Positions 9,143 to 20,400 of a DNA stretch of 34,281 nt are shown here, in pieces. A program made the position numbers and the translations under genes. Each line of letters starts with the position of its first letter. Position 1 is the stretch's first letter. The notes beneath the pieces were generated by a model. It was not told the DNA's origin. It worked only from the letters and a program-made list of their open reading frames with translations, and did not search any database. Location of the stretch: NCBI GenBank assembly GCA_020631405.1, contig JAHDHH010000045.1, forward strand, positions 1-34,281, given 5' to 3'. Origin of the DNA: Saprospiraceae bacterium (lineage in GTDB: Bacteria > Bacteroidota > Bacteroidia > Chitinophagales > Saprospiraceae).

Positions 9143-11184
9143 TGATGTATAGAATTAAATTAATTATAGGCTTGGTAAGCTATGTTAGCTTCATATGCAG
9201 CCTGTCTGCTCAAGTAGGCACTCAACCATTAGAAGATATCCAGATACTATCAAAGAACACTCCAGATGGAGTCATCCTAAGATGGGCTCCGATGAGTCCA
9301 CAGATCTGGGTAATGGGTAATGAAAATGGCTATACTCTAGAGAGAGGCAGACAAGAGGGTAACAATGTAGTATGGACTCCTGTGGGTACAGGTAATTACA
9401 AGCCGTGGCCTATGGAAGATTGGCGACCTATAGTCAATGAAGATAAGCCATATTGCGCAGCCGCAGTGATGTGCATACATGTAGAAGGGAAAGAAAGCCC
9501 AGAAGGTATCATCAAGCAAGCAGAAGACTTGCAAAACAGACATGCATTCTCTCTTCTTGCTGCTGACTTTGATGCTGATGCAGCTACTGCTTCAGGTCTT
9601 CGTACTACAATAGGTAATCAAGACCTTGAGGCAACTAATATCTTTAGAATCTATACCACGAATGGACAGGCGAGTAGCGACACCTCATTCATTGCTGTAC
9701 TGAAAGATCAGAAATATCAACCTGTTAAGATTGATACCTTACTAGCTGAAGAGCAAGATAGGTCAATCGTCCTCACTTGGCCTAACACGAGAGATGGTAT
9801 AGCCTACACAGGTTACTATATAGAGAGAGCTGATGACGGAAGTAACTTCCAAAAGTTAAATGAAAAACCATTTCTGAATGTCACCACTAATCTCATAGAA
9901 GACATAGAAGTAGTCACCTACATCGATTCATTAGCGCAAAATTACAAAGAGTATACCTACAGAGTGATTGGTGTAGATCCTTTTGCAGACTTGGGACCTT
10001 ATTCAGACGAAGTCATAGCGATGGGAAGAGATAGGACTCCACCACCGATACCTTATGATCTAGCCGTAGCCCAAAATCAAGAAGACAAACTCGATATCAC
10101 GTGGGAGTGGCAAGGAGATGAAGAGATTGAAGGGTTCAAAATATATAGATCATTTGATCCTGATGATAATTTCACACTATTATCAGATGGCACGCTAAAA
10201 CCAAGTAGACGATCTTTTACCGATAATACTCCCGATAGAAGATTTACGAACTATTACTATGTAGTCGCTGTAGATAAGGATGGTAACGAAGGAAAGTCGC
10301 TGGTCACGTTTGGATTTACAAAGGACAGTACTCCTCCTAATGCACCGACAGCTTTGCGAGCAGAGATAGATTCTGATGGTATTGTACTCTTAGAGTGGGA
10401 TGCTCCAACTGATGACGATGTTAGAGGATACCAGGTGTTTTACTCTTATGATCCAGATTCTGAGTTTGCAGTCAAAAGTGGAGACCTCATAGACTCTACG
10501 TACTTTGTCGATAAGGTCCAGATTAGATCATTGACCGAAGAGATTTATTATTATGTAGTCGCATTTGATTGGAGTTACAATGAATCTCAAGGTTCAGAAA
10601 TCTACAAACTCAAGAAGCCAGACATTACTCCACCTTCACCGTCGATTTTTAAAGATTACAATGTAGAGGTTGGTGGGATACAGATCGATTGGATTAAAAG
10701 TACTTCAGACGATGTAGCCACCATAGTCATGGAGAGGAAGAGTAAAGGCCAAGATTGGACTGAGGTCTCAGGATTTGATATGATGTCACAGAGGTATATT
10801 GATCAAGATATCATAGAAGGTACGACATACACATATAGGTTAAAGACTCTTGATGATGATGGATTAGTTACTTACTCTGATGGTGAGCTTAGGCTCAAAG
10901 CCAGGAAGCCATTTTTTATAGACTCAGTATCAAAGCTTAAAGCAAAAGATATTGGTAGATCAGTCGAACTAGCTTGGTCGTACACCAAGAGCACTGATTA
11001 TTTCTTTATCATCTATAAGGAGATAGAAGGAATTAAAAGAACAATAGGCAAGGTCAAGGGAGAAACAGTTTACATCGATAATAATATAACATCTGATCAG
11101 ACTGTGATTTATACTGTTAAGGTAGAAGGCCCTGATGGTAGAGAATCTAAAATGTCAGAAGAAGTGACAGTAACAGTTAAATGA
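9142..11184 (+). CDS. Tandem fibronectin type III protein, secreted
   Basis: 680 residues. The start ATG shares one base with the previous stop (TAATG); ATG 9145 is an alternative. Residues 1-24 are a signal peptide ending in SLSAQ. Residues about 30-170 form an N-terminal domain (VILRWAPMSPQIWVMGNENGY). Then come about five FN3 modules near 200-295, 298-390, 395-490, 492-585 and 590-680, each with the VxLxW strand and the YYYVVAVD or YTYRV strand typical of FN3. Linkers carry TPP or TPPSP. There is no sorting domain, membrane span or enzyme motif. As the last gene of the operon it is probably a structural partner of the 2,290-residue protein, which has the same fold type. The role as binding or spacer protein is inferred. 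Confidence 0.85.
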   Translation: MMYRIKLIIGLVSYVSFICSLSAQVGTQPLEDIQILSKNTPDGVILRWAPMSPQIWVMGNENGYTLERGRQEGNNVVWTPVGTGNYKPWPMEDWRPIVNEDKPYCAAAVMCIHVEGKESPEGIIKQAEDLQNRHAFSLLAADFDADAATASGLRTTIGNQDLEATNIFRIYTTNGQASSDTSFIAVLKDQKYQPVKIDTLLAEEQDRSIVLTWPNTRDGIAYTGYYIERADDGSNFQKLNEKPFLNVTTNLIEDIEVVTYIDSLAQNYKEYTYRVIGVDPFADLGPYSDEVIAMGRDRTPPPIPYDLAVAQNQEDKLDITWEWQGDEEIEGFKIYRSFDPDDNFTLLSDGTLKPSRRSFTDNTPDRRFTNYYYVVAVDKDGNEGKSLVTFGFTKDSTPPNAPTALRAEIDSDGIVLLEWDAPTDDDVRGYQVFYSYDPDSEFAVKSGDLIDSTYFVDKVQIRSLTEEIYYYVVAFDWSYNESQGSEIYKLKKPDITPPSPSIFKDYNVEVGGIQIDWIKSTSDDVATIVMERKSKGQDWTEVSGFDMMSQRYIDQDIIEGTTYTYRLKTLDDDGLVTYSDGELRLKARKPFFIDSVSKLKAKDIGRSVELAWSYTKSTDYFFIIYKEIEGIKRTIGKVKGETVYIDNNITSDQTVIYTVKVEGPDGRESKMSEEVTVTVK

Positions 11185-11256
11185 TTTTAAGGAGTAATCT
11201 TTCTTTCCTGTAACGAGGAGATACAAACTTAACAGAACTAGTAACTCAAAGATACT

Positions 11257-11285
11257 GATTGAAAGATCTCCATTTACTTTCAATC
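11257..11285. terminator. Hairpin downstream of the envelope operon
   Basis: GATTGAAAG at 11257-11265 is a perfect inverted repeat of CTTTCAATC at 11277-11285, with an 11-base loop, 73 bp after the stop of the FN3 gene. There is no run of T after it, so it is a weak intrinsic terminator candidate or an mRNA 3'-end stabiliser. Confidence 0.4.
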
Positions 11286-11311
11286 CATTATTCAGGGTTG
11301 TGTTTCTGTAA

Positions 11312-11319
11312 TAATTTTG
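11312..11319 (+). promoter_or_regulatory. Candidate -7 box for the sensor kinase gene
   Basis: TAATTTTG matches the Bacteroidota -7 consensus TAnnTTTG and would give a leader of about 60 bases before the ATG at 11388. No convincing -33 element is found about 19 bp upstream. It overlaps the hairpin at 11315-11332, so one of the two readings may be wrong. Confidence 0.3.
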
Positions 11320-11332
11320 CTTTTGAGCAAAA
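11315..11332. terminator. Hairpin TTTTGCT-TTTG-AGCAAAA
   Basis: A perfect 7-bp stem with a 4-base loop, followed by CGTTATTT, lies 131 bp after the FN3 gene stop and 56 bp before the kinase start. It could end transcription of the operon, or be part of the kinase leader, since a -7-like box overlaps it. Confidence 0.4.
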
Positions 11333-11387
11333 CGTTATTTGGTGTATGTTCAGTATTTAACCATTTTTAATGTAGATTTAGGGAGTT

Positions 11388-14366
11388 ATGCATACAAACT
11401 ACCTATCAACTATCAAAAGATTCCTTTTGGTTATCTTGCTCGTTGTAGTGCAAGATTGTCAGGCTCAGTATCAACTCCAGGACAATGAATATGACCTTAA
11501 TCATCTAGATCTCAATTATACATCAAGTCCAGGGCAGTATCTAGATGGCTCCAAGTTCGATGATAAAGGAAACTTGTGGTTAGTCCAATCTCACGGTATC
11601 TTTTGTTACGATGGGTATAATGCAAAAAATGTCATAAGGCATCATATTGATCCCAAAGACCCTGTATTTCTTAAGTTTGGTACTTTCAATGATTCTCTTG
11701 TATATGCTTACGATACTAAGAAATACGAGGTATGGATCTATAACTATGTCAAGAGAGACTTAGTTGACATTTTGGCTATGCCAAGTATTCACAGTAATCC
11801 AACATTGACACCATCAGGTACATATATTGCTGGGTATACAGATTTTGATTCTTCATATCACCATCTTATTGAAGTTGATCTTACAGGTGAGATTACTTAT
11901 CTTGCTAAAACTCAGTTTCAAAAAGAACGACGGAGATATGAGCAGTATGGAGCAATTACTTTTCATAACAATAACATATATACCAGATCTGGAGATTCTA
12001 TTCTTATCTATAATCAGTTTGGAAAAAAGTTGAAGAGCTTCAGGTTTGCTAATCCACATAGCGTAGAGATTTCATTCTTCCATTTTCAAGATAAGATTGC
12101 CTACATTGATGATTTTCGTCTTTACTTGATAGATAAGAATCTGGAGAGATCAATCTCACCCTTGATTATACCTCAAAACATCCTACAGGATATCGAGAAA
12201 TACGTTTGGGATGGCTCTTACTTATGGTTAGTTGACTATGCTCATGCATATAGAGTGTCACTTGAGAGTATGAACTATCAAGATTATAGTGACGCCTATC
12301 TAAATTATAAGCATTTACATTGTCCAGAACATACAGATAGACTGATAAATGACGCCTACTCTCGTAATGGTAAACATTACTTAATACAGGATCATGGCAT
12401 AGTTACATTAACTCCAAAAAATCAACCACTTGACCATTACTTGTTACCTCTAGCTGGTGATTACCCCAATCCAAGTATAAGAGCTATAGACACATTCTCA
12501 AATGGGGATATGCTAGTAGCCTATTATAATGGTTTAAATATTAAGCGGTCTGGGTCAAAAGACTTCGAGCTATACGACTTTCCACATCGGGAAATTGACC
12601 AACCCTATGGTCTGAGCATTATCGATGATGAGATTTACATTTCAAACGCCAAGATCGAGGGTAAGGAGTTTCAGTTTTTAGATAACCATAGAAATTTTAT
12701 CCATGCTCCTCATACTGTCTATAACGATACATTGTACTTTACTCGCTTTGGCGAACCATACTTAAGTAAGTACAATGTCAAAACAAAGGAGAAATGGGAA
12801 GTAACCTTAGATTCTCTCTGCCAATCAAAGACTCAATTTATTAATCAGAATGATTTAGTGCTAGATCCACTAGGTAGAGGAATATGGATTGCCTCTTCAT
12901 ACAATGGTATTTCATTAGTAGGTTTCGATAGTAAGACTATAATCAACATGTTTGACCTAAAAGGTATACAGAACGGCTATATACACGATCTTGAGATTGT
13001 AGGAGATACGATTTACATAGCTTCTAATTTTGGATTAGGTACTATTGATATTAGATCATTTGAGACAGACTTTCATCAACTTCATTATATCGATCAGTAT
13101 AATCAGAAGAAAGCAAAACATTTCTATTCTATAATTAGCACAGAAGACGCTTTATTGATAGGTACAGACAAGGGACTGGTGTCTTATGATACAGATTCTC
13201 AATTATTTAGCCAACTCAATCATGACGATCCAATCAACGATTTGGAGTTTAATAGACAAGCGACTTTCAAACAAGGGAACCAAGTCTACATGGGTACTAC
13301 CAATGGCCTTTATACATTTGATATTACAGATCTTGTTTGGAACACAGAGCAATGTAATCAGGGTATTTATCTGACAAGCTTTTCTACAAGCAAGAGAGGC
13401 GATAGACTCCATTATCCTTTAGATAATAATAACATTTCGATTAGTGCCAATGAGACTAATCTTACGGTAGAGTTTTCTAGACCTTCGCAATCAGATGCAA
13501 TATATTATGCACATAGAATTACGAATATTGATAGCACATGGAGTGAGTATGATCAAGCGAATAGCTTGAGTTTTTTCCAGTTGCCAATAGGTCACAACCA
13601 TATTGAGGTCAAAGCAATAGACAGCCAAGGTAGAGGAGAGTATGAAATCTTTCAATTGGATATCCACCAAGAACAGTTTTGGTATAAGAGATGGTGGGCA
13701 TTTCTATTATATGCCTTAGGATTTATGGGAGTAGTTTATATGATCTATAAGTATCGGATTAACCAGTTTTTGAAATATCAGCAATTGAGGACGCAGATAT
13801 CTAGCGACTTGCATGATGATGTTGGGTCTATACTAGCTTCCGTAGCGATGCAATCGGAGATGATGGGTTATCAGTCTGACAAAGTCGATAAAGAAAAATT
13901 TCAAATCATTAGTAATCTCTCTAGGGAAGCTATGGCAAATATGAGAGACACAGTCTGGGCTATAGACTCGAGAAAAGATGATTACAAGAGCCTAATCTTT
14001 AGAATACTCGACCATTTGGCTAATACTTTCGAGGGTCATAGGATGAGTTTTGATTTTAATTATGAAGAAGACCTTTTTAACCATAGAATAGACCAAGTAA
14101 TAAGGCAAAACCTGTATTTGATTGTAAAAGAAGCCATCACCAATGCAGCTAAGCATTCTAATGGTGACAACCTTTCTTTAGAGCTAAAAAGAGAAAAATC
14201 CCAAATCTCTCTACTAATCTGTGACAATGGTAATGTGAATCCCGAAGCTATCAAACAGTCAGGACTAGGGCTGGAAAACATGCAAATGCGTGCTAACAAA
14301 ATAGACGGGCAGTTAGTCTTTAACTATACAAAAGGGTTTTGCATTCACCTTACCGTTGCAATGTAA
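11388..14366 (+). CDS. Sensor histidine kinase, Reg_prop/Y_Y_Y sensor with HisKA_3 kinase core
   Basis: 992 residues. A signal peptide (1-26, ending QDCQAQ) is followed by a periplasmic beta-propeller of Reg_prop type to about residue 680, with repeats such as DDKGNLWLVQSHGIFCYDG, LIGTDKGLVSYD and YMGTTNGLYTFD. A Y_Y_Y-like domain lies at about 690-760, and one membrane span at about 768-790 (WWAFLLYALGFMGVVYMIY). The cytoplasmic kinase has the HisKA_3 H-box SSDLHDDVGS with phosphorylated H809, N-box EAITNAAKHS (N919), G1 box CDNGN (D946) and G2 box GLGLENM (near 959). All catalytic motifs are intact, so it should be active. It autophosphorylates in response to an unknown periplasmic ligand and passes phosphate to a NarL-type regulator; the regulator at 1-436 is the obvious candidate (inference). 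In polysaccharide-utilising Bacteroidota such sensors often bind glycans, but no carbohydrate enzymes are seen here. Confidence 0.93.
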   Translation: MHTNYLSTIKRFLLVILLVVVQDCQAQYQLQDNEYDLNHLDLNYTSSPGQYLDGSKFDDKGNLWLVQSHGIFCYDGYNAKNVIRHHIDPKDPVFLKFGTFNDSLVYAYDTKKYEVWIYNYVKRDLVDILAMPSIHSNPTLTPSGTYIAGYTDFDSSYHHLIEVDLTGEITYLAKTQFQKERRRYEQYGAITFHNNNIYTRSGDSILIYNQFGKKLKSFRFANPHSVEISFFHFQDKIAYIDDFRLYLIDKNLERSISPLIIPQNILQDIEKYVWDGSYLWLVDYAHAYRVSLESMNYQDYSDAYLNYKHLHCPEHTDRLINDAYSRNGKHYLIQDHGIVTLTPKNQPLDHYLLPLAGDYPNPSIRAIDTFSNGDMLVAYYNGLNIKRSGSKDFELYDFPHREIDQPYGLSIIDDEIYISNAKIEGKEFQFLDNHRNFIHAPHTVYNDTLYFTRFGEPYLSKYNVKTKEKWEVTLDSLCQSKTQFINQNDLVLDPLGRGIWIASSYNGISLVGFDSKTIINMFDLKGIQNGYIHDLEIVGDTIYIASNFGLGTIDIRSFETDFHQLHYIDQYNQKKAKHFYSIISTEDALLIGTDKGLVSYDTDSQLFSQLNHDDPINDLEFNRQATFKQGNQVYMGTTNGLYTFDITDLVWNTEQCNQGIYLTSFSTSKRGDRLHYPLDNNNISISANETNLTVEFSRPSQSDAIYYAHRITNIDSTWSEYDQANSLSFFQLPIGHNHIEVKAIDSQGRGEYEIFQLDIHQEQFWYKRWWAFLLYALGFMGVVYMIYKYRINQFLKYQQLRTQISSDLHDDVGSILASVAMQSEMMGYQSDKVDKEKFQIISNLSREAMANMRDTVWAIDSRKDDYKSLIFRILDHLANTFEGHRMSFDFNYEEDLFNHRIDQVIRQNLYLIVKEAITNAAKHSNGDNLSLELKREKSQISLLICDNGNVNPEAIKQSGLGLENMQMRANKIDGQLVFNYTKGFCIHLTVAM

Positions 14367-14375
14367 ATTGCCTTT

Positions 14376-14391
14376 TCACCCGAAAGGGTGA
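14376..14391. promoter_or_regulatory. Hairpin TCACCC-GAAA-GGGTGA, copy 2
   Basis: Identical in stem and loop to the element at 489-504, with the same following C. It begins 10 bases after the kinase stop and ends 48 bases before the ATG of the next gene. It may act as a 3'-end hairpin for the kinase mRNA, a leader element for the T9SS cargo gene, or a protein-binding site. No T-tract follows. Confidence 0.5.
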
Positions 14392-14438
14392 CTCATTCAA
14401 CCACAATAGGTTTCTTTCTTTGCTAAAAATTCAAGCAA

Positions 14439-17400
14439 ATGAAAACTGTTTATCAATTCCTTCTTATTGCATTATTTCAGATAGTAGCTATATCGTCCTA
14501 TTCTCAAGATGTCATTTTGAGTTCTCAATATGATGTCTATCAATTTAATCAAACTACAATAAATGGTGATTTAATTATCAATGATAATCCTGCAGTTGCT
14601 GATGCAATTATTGATTTATCTCCGCTAGGAATGTTGCAATCTGTTACAGGTGATGTAATCATCGAAGACAATCCTCAACTGGCATATTTGGGCGGATTTA
14701 ATAATCTGGGAGATGTAGATGGAGATTTTATTATAAGAAACAACCCCAGTTTACTTAGTATGGACCAAGTAAGTATATTGGATTTAGGAGGAGATTTGAT
14801 TATTTTAAATAATGTAGCCCTTCAGAACATAGACAACAATTTTTGGCAATTATTCACAATAGGTGGAAAACTAGAAATAAAGGATCAACCTAATCTTGAA
14901 GACGTTCACTTTAATGTTTTACTGTCAGTTGTAGACGGAATTTCATTTATTGGATGTAGTTGGGAAAACTTGAATTTTAACAGTCTTTTTAATGTGGGTG
15001 AAATTAATTTTGTGTCTAATTATCCACCCGGATTCAATAGTATAAACTGGGGTCAGCTTACCATTGTTACTGGAAATATTTCCTTCAACTCTAACCAAGG
15101 TATATCATTTTTGGATCAATTCGGATCTCTAACTTCTGTTAGTGCAGTATTTATAGATGACAATCAAAGCCTCACTAATATCGGAGGGTTCAGCCAACTC
15201 ACTAGCTTGAACATTTTACAGATTGAAGGTAATAGTGTATTGAGTTCAATAACTGGTTTTGGAAGTCTTGAAACAGTGTTGGGTGACTTTACAATAAATG
15301 AAAATGCAGACATCGGAGATCTCAGTGGGTTTTCTCAATTAGAAACAGTAAATGGGAATTTCTCAATTAATAGTAATGGAGGCTTCTCTTTGAATTCTTT
15401 GAATGGTTCTGCTGGTAACGCATCAGTTATACCACTTGCTGGATTTGGTAGTCTGACCACAGTAGGCGGAGACTTCTCTATCAATAACAATGGAGCATTC
15501 ACTAGTATAGATGGATTCAACAGTTTGGAGTCTTGCAGTAATTTTTATATCGAATCCAATGCATTTGTAAGTGGTATCAGTGGTTTTGCCAATTTGCAAA
15601 TGATATCTACTGATTTTCAAATTTATGATAATTCGAGCCTTCAGTCTATCCCGGATTTTGGTGCACTATCCTCTATCGGCGGTGGTATGTACATTTTTTA
15701 TAATCCAATGCTTAGTGAAATTATTGGCTTCAATAGTTTAAATTCTGTGACTGGATACGTTGATATCAGAGAGAATAACGTTTTAACAACTATAGATGGA
15801 TTTGACAACCTCACTTCAATGGGTGGTCCTTATATTTATAACAACCCACAACTTACTACAGTTGATGGCTTCCAAAATATCACAACTCTATCCTTGGGTT
15901 TATATTTGGAGAATAATACATCCTTAAGTTTATGTTGTTGGTTGGCACCATTAGTTAATGCTATATCAGATCCTAGTAACATAACAATATCTAATAACGG
16001 TTCAGGTTGTAGTAGCTTGGCAGAACTAAGTGGTGGTGGACCAACTATCACATGTCCAAATGATGAGACTGTCAATTCTGATCCAGGTAGTTGTACGAAT
16101 GCTTTCAGCTTTACAGATCCAACTCCTGTATCTACGTGCGGTATAGAAAGTTACACTGTATCACTTCAAGGTCCTGACGGTAATTATCTATTTCAAGATT
16201 TAGGTGCATTTGGGGGATTTGAAGACAATTCTAATTTAGATTTAGGAACTTCTATATTTATTTATGAAGTGACAGATGTATTTGGAGCTACTACTTCTTG
16301 TACATACTTGGTCACTGTCGAAGACACTGAGTTGCCAACTTGGGATGCTCCATCAAATGATCTAGCCTTAGTCGGTGAATGCGGCGACGATGTCACGGCT
16401 ATCTTCCTTGCTAATGAGCCAACTGCCTTAGATAATTGTGGAATATTTGACACTTCATTTGCAGAATCTTCTTCTATTGGTAGTTGTAGCAATGAGGTGA
16501 TTTATGTAAGGGAATATGAGGCTATTGACCTAAGTGGTAATGTGTCAGAGACTTTTACAGTTACTTTGCTATTGTCAGATACTCAGGCTCCTATCTTAGG
16601 AGGACTACCTGATGACATTACAATCAATTGTAACGATCCTATCCCTGCCGTACCTTCTTCACTCACTGCTTTTGATGCTTGTGAAGGTGATTTGACTATT
16701 GAAATAGATGATATTCCCGAGACTATCCTTGGAAGTTGTGTTTTTGGTGAATTCTCTGAGATTATTGAGACTACTATATCAGTCACTGATGGATGTAATA
16801 ATATCGCAACGCATACATGGACAGTAACAGTTATCAATGACTTTGAAGTTGACCTAGGAAGTGACATTGTCGTTTGTGATGCCAATAGTTATACTTTGGA
16901 TGCTGGTGTTGGTCAGTCATATGTCTGGTCTAACGGTGCTACAACTCAAACTATCGATGTTACAAACTCTGGCAATTATGAGGTTACAGTAACGAGTTTA
17001 AATGAATGTTGTAGCGTAGATGATATCAATGTAGACTTCATCTCAGGGCTTACTGCCACAGCTATCGGTGGAGTCATTGATTGTACAGGTAGTAATGTAA
17101 CAATTAGTGGTTCAAGTTCAGCAAGTGGAGTGTCATACAACTGGACAGGACCTGGAGGGTTTACATCAACTACACAGAATCCATCAGTATCCATGACTGG
17201 AGATTATACACTTACAGTACAAGATAGCAATGGTTGTACAGCAAGTGATGTAGCTACGGTTTCACCAGATACAGATGTACCAGACTTGACTGCTACTGGA
17301 GGTCTCATTGATTGTAATAACCCATCGACTACTATTACTAGTACTTCGACCCAAGCGACTTCAATTGCTTGGACAGGCCCCAATGGCTTTACATCGACAG

Positions 17401-20400
17401 TTTCCAATCCAATAGTATCAGAGAGTGGAACATATTCAGTAGTTGTTACTGCTGCTAATGGTTGTACCAACAGCACAAGTGTCACTGTAGAAGGAGACTT
17501 TACGGAGCCAGGAGTCATGGTGAATGGAGGAACTATCGATTGTTCTAACACATCAGTACTTATCACTGCTTCATCAAGTAGTACTATTACAAACTATGCT
17601 TGGACAGGTCCCAATGGCTTTACTTCTACACAGCAAGTTATTTCTGCAGTAGAGCCTGGTACATACAGTGTCACTGTCATTGGAAGTAATGGATGTACCT
17701 CTACAGCAGGTGGTATCGTGATGGAAGACCTTACGCCTCCAATTGTCATAAGTGACGCAGGAGTGCTGACTTGTAACAATTCGACTGCATCTATTACAGC
17801 AGAGTCAGTAGATGCTATTTCGTATAGTTGGATAGGCCCAGATGGTTTTGTATCATCTTTACAAAATAACACAATATCAATTTCTGGATTATATACTGTA
17901 GTAGCTACAGCGGCCAATGGTTGTACAGCGTCTAGCACGGTAGAAGTCTTAGAAAATATTACTACGCCAATAGTATCCACGACAGATGGTATTATTGACT
18001 GTATCAATACTATGACTACGATAAGTGCATCAAGTGATGATATGAATGCAACGTATCTATGGTCAGGACCTAGTAATTTTAGTGAAGCTGGATCATCTGT
18101 TGCTACAACAGTGTCAGGAATATACACTGTAATAGTCACTGCATCTAATGGTTGTACTGCATCAGCCACGTCTGAGGTTACATCAGATGTATTAGCACCA
18201 TCTCTTTCCTTAGAAGTTGGTGACGTGGATTGTAATTCAGCATCTATAGCTATTACTGCAAGTACAGACGTCAATGCTGAAGTTACATGGACAGGCCCTA
18301 ATGGCTTTACAGCAATGGGAACATCTATCACGGTTGAGAGTAATGGTGATTATAGTGCTCTATCAACAAATACTGACAATGGATGTACAGCAACACAGTC
18401 TATATCTATAGTTGCGGATTTATCTACTCCGACTGCTATGGCGACTGGTGGAGAGTTAAGTTGCTCGAATACGGCTGTTCAACTGATGGGATCGAGTAAC
18501 ACAATGTCTGTATCATATCAATGGACAGGACAAGGAGGGTACACATCATTATTGCAAAACCCAGCAGTAGATGAAGCAGGTACGTATACTCTAGTCGTCA
18601 CTTCAATGAATGGCTGTACTAGTACAGCGTCAACTATGGTGACAACAGATCCAGACCTTCCTAACGCTTCAGTTACTGGTAGCGACATTGATTGTAACAA
18701 CACAGAAGTTCAATTGACTGGTACTACTAGTACAACAGGCGCAGTAGGATCTTGGTCTGGGCCGGATGGTTTCACTAGTGATGACATGACGATTTCAGTG
18801 AGTGCTGCCGGTCAATATGTATATACAGTTATTGGTGGCAATGGTTGTGAGGCTACAGCGAGCTATGAAGTCATGGAGGATATTGCAGAGCCAAATCTGA
18901 ACATTCTACTGGGTGATGTCAATTGCTTACAAGTTGGCCAGGACTTAGCAATAGATTCAGCTGAAGAGTTGAATGCTATTACTTGGACTACACCATCTGG
19001 ACAATCTTCGAATGCAGAGACACTATTAGCAATAGAAAATGGTACTTATACAGTTACTGCTATTGGAAGTAATGGGTGTGTGGCTACTGAGACAATCGAA
19101 GTGGATAATACGTCTCTTTTACCAGAAGTCAGTGTGGATTGGATTAACTTATCATGTAGCAATCCTACTACGGAGCTTACAGTATCTTCAAATGGTATAT
19201 CATTTGAATGGAGTGGTCCTCAAGGCTTCAATGCGTCAGGTTTATCGACAATTGTCTCTCAGCCTGGAGAGTATATGGTGACAGCATTTTCCCAGTTTGG
19301 TTGTTCAGCTACAGAGACTATAGTCGTTGAAGGAGACTTTGCTACACCTAGTGTAGCACTTTCAACAGGTGAGATTGACTGTGAGAACGAATCAATTAGT
19401 CTAATTGCAGAGACAGACGAAAATACAACTATTACTTGGTCTGGACCAGGTGGTTTCTCAGGAACTGATGGCCTTGTTGTAGTTAATCAAGCAGGAACGT
19501 ATACTGCTTTGGTAACGAATATGAACAATGGTTGCGTAACCACTGAAACAATTTTTGTTGACCAAGACTTTAGTGTGCCTGGTGCTACTGCAAGTGGTGG
19601 TCAACTCAGTTGTACATTGACATCTATCAAATTGTCTGGAAGTACTAATGCTGAAGGTTCTACATATGCCTGGACTGGTCCAGGAGGATTTGAATCATCA
19701 GAACAAAATCCTTCAGTAGAAGAGGTGGGTGAATATATACTTACAGTGACAAGCCCTAATGGGTGTACTAATACTGCTGTTGCAATTGTTACGACAGATC
19801 CTTCAGTTCCTAATATATCTGTATCGGGCGAAGATATCTCATGTCTTAATGACGAAGCTACCTTGGTGGGGACTACGAATACACCAAATGCGACCATATT
19901 ATGGGAAGGTCCAAATAATTTTGCGAGTAATGAAAGTAGTATAACGGTAACACAAGGAGGTGTTTATACTGTGACGATTACTGGGTCAAATGGCTGTAGT
20001 GCTACTACTAGTTATGAAGTATTGGAGGATATATCAAGCCCAGTGTTTACAATCCAAACAGGAGAGATAGACTGTGAAGCAAAGTCGCAGATTGTTACTC
20101 TAGAAACAGACGATGCACTGAGTTCTGTAGTCTGGACATTACCTGATGGTAGTATCAGTAATACTATAGAGACAAATGCTACAGAGAATGGTAATTATAC
20201 AATCACTGCGATAGGATCTAATGGATGTGTGACTTCAGAGACCGCATTTCTATTGTTTTCATTTAATTATGAAGTAGAAATACTAACTACAGATGAGACA
20301 TCTACAGAAAAAGGCACAGCGTCAATTACTATCGATGGCGGTATTGGCAATTATGCAATAGAGTGGGATAATGATGATGTTGGTTTTACGACCTCAGGTC

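Noticed and set aside
17594..18331. 245-codon minus-strand open frame
   Set aside because: It is a shadow of the Ig-like repeats; its composition mirrors the plus-strand codons and it has no start context.
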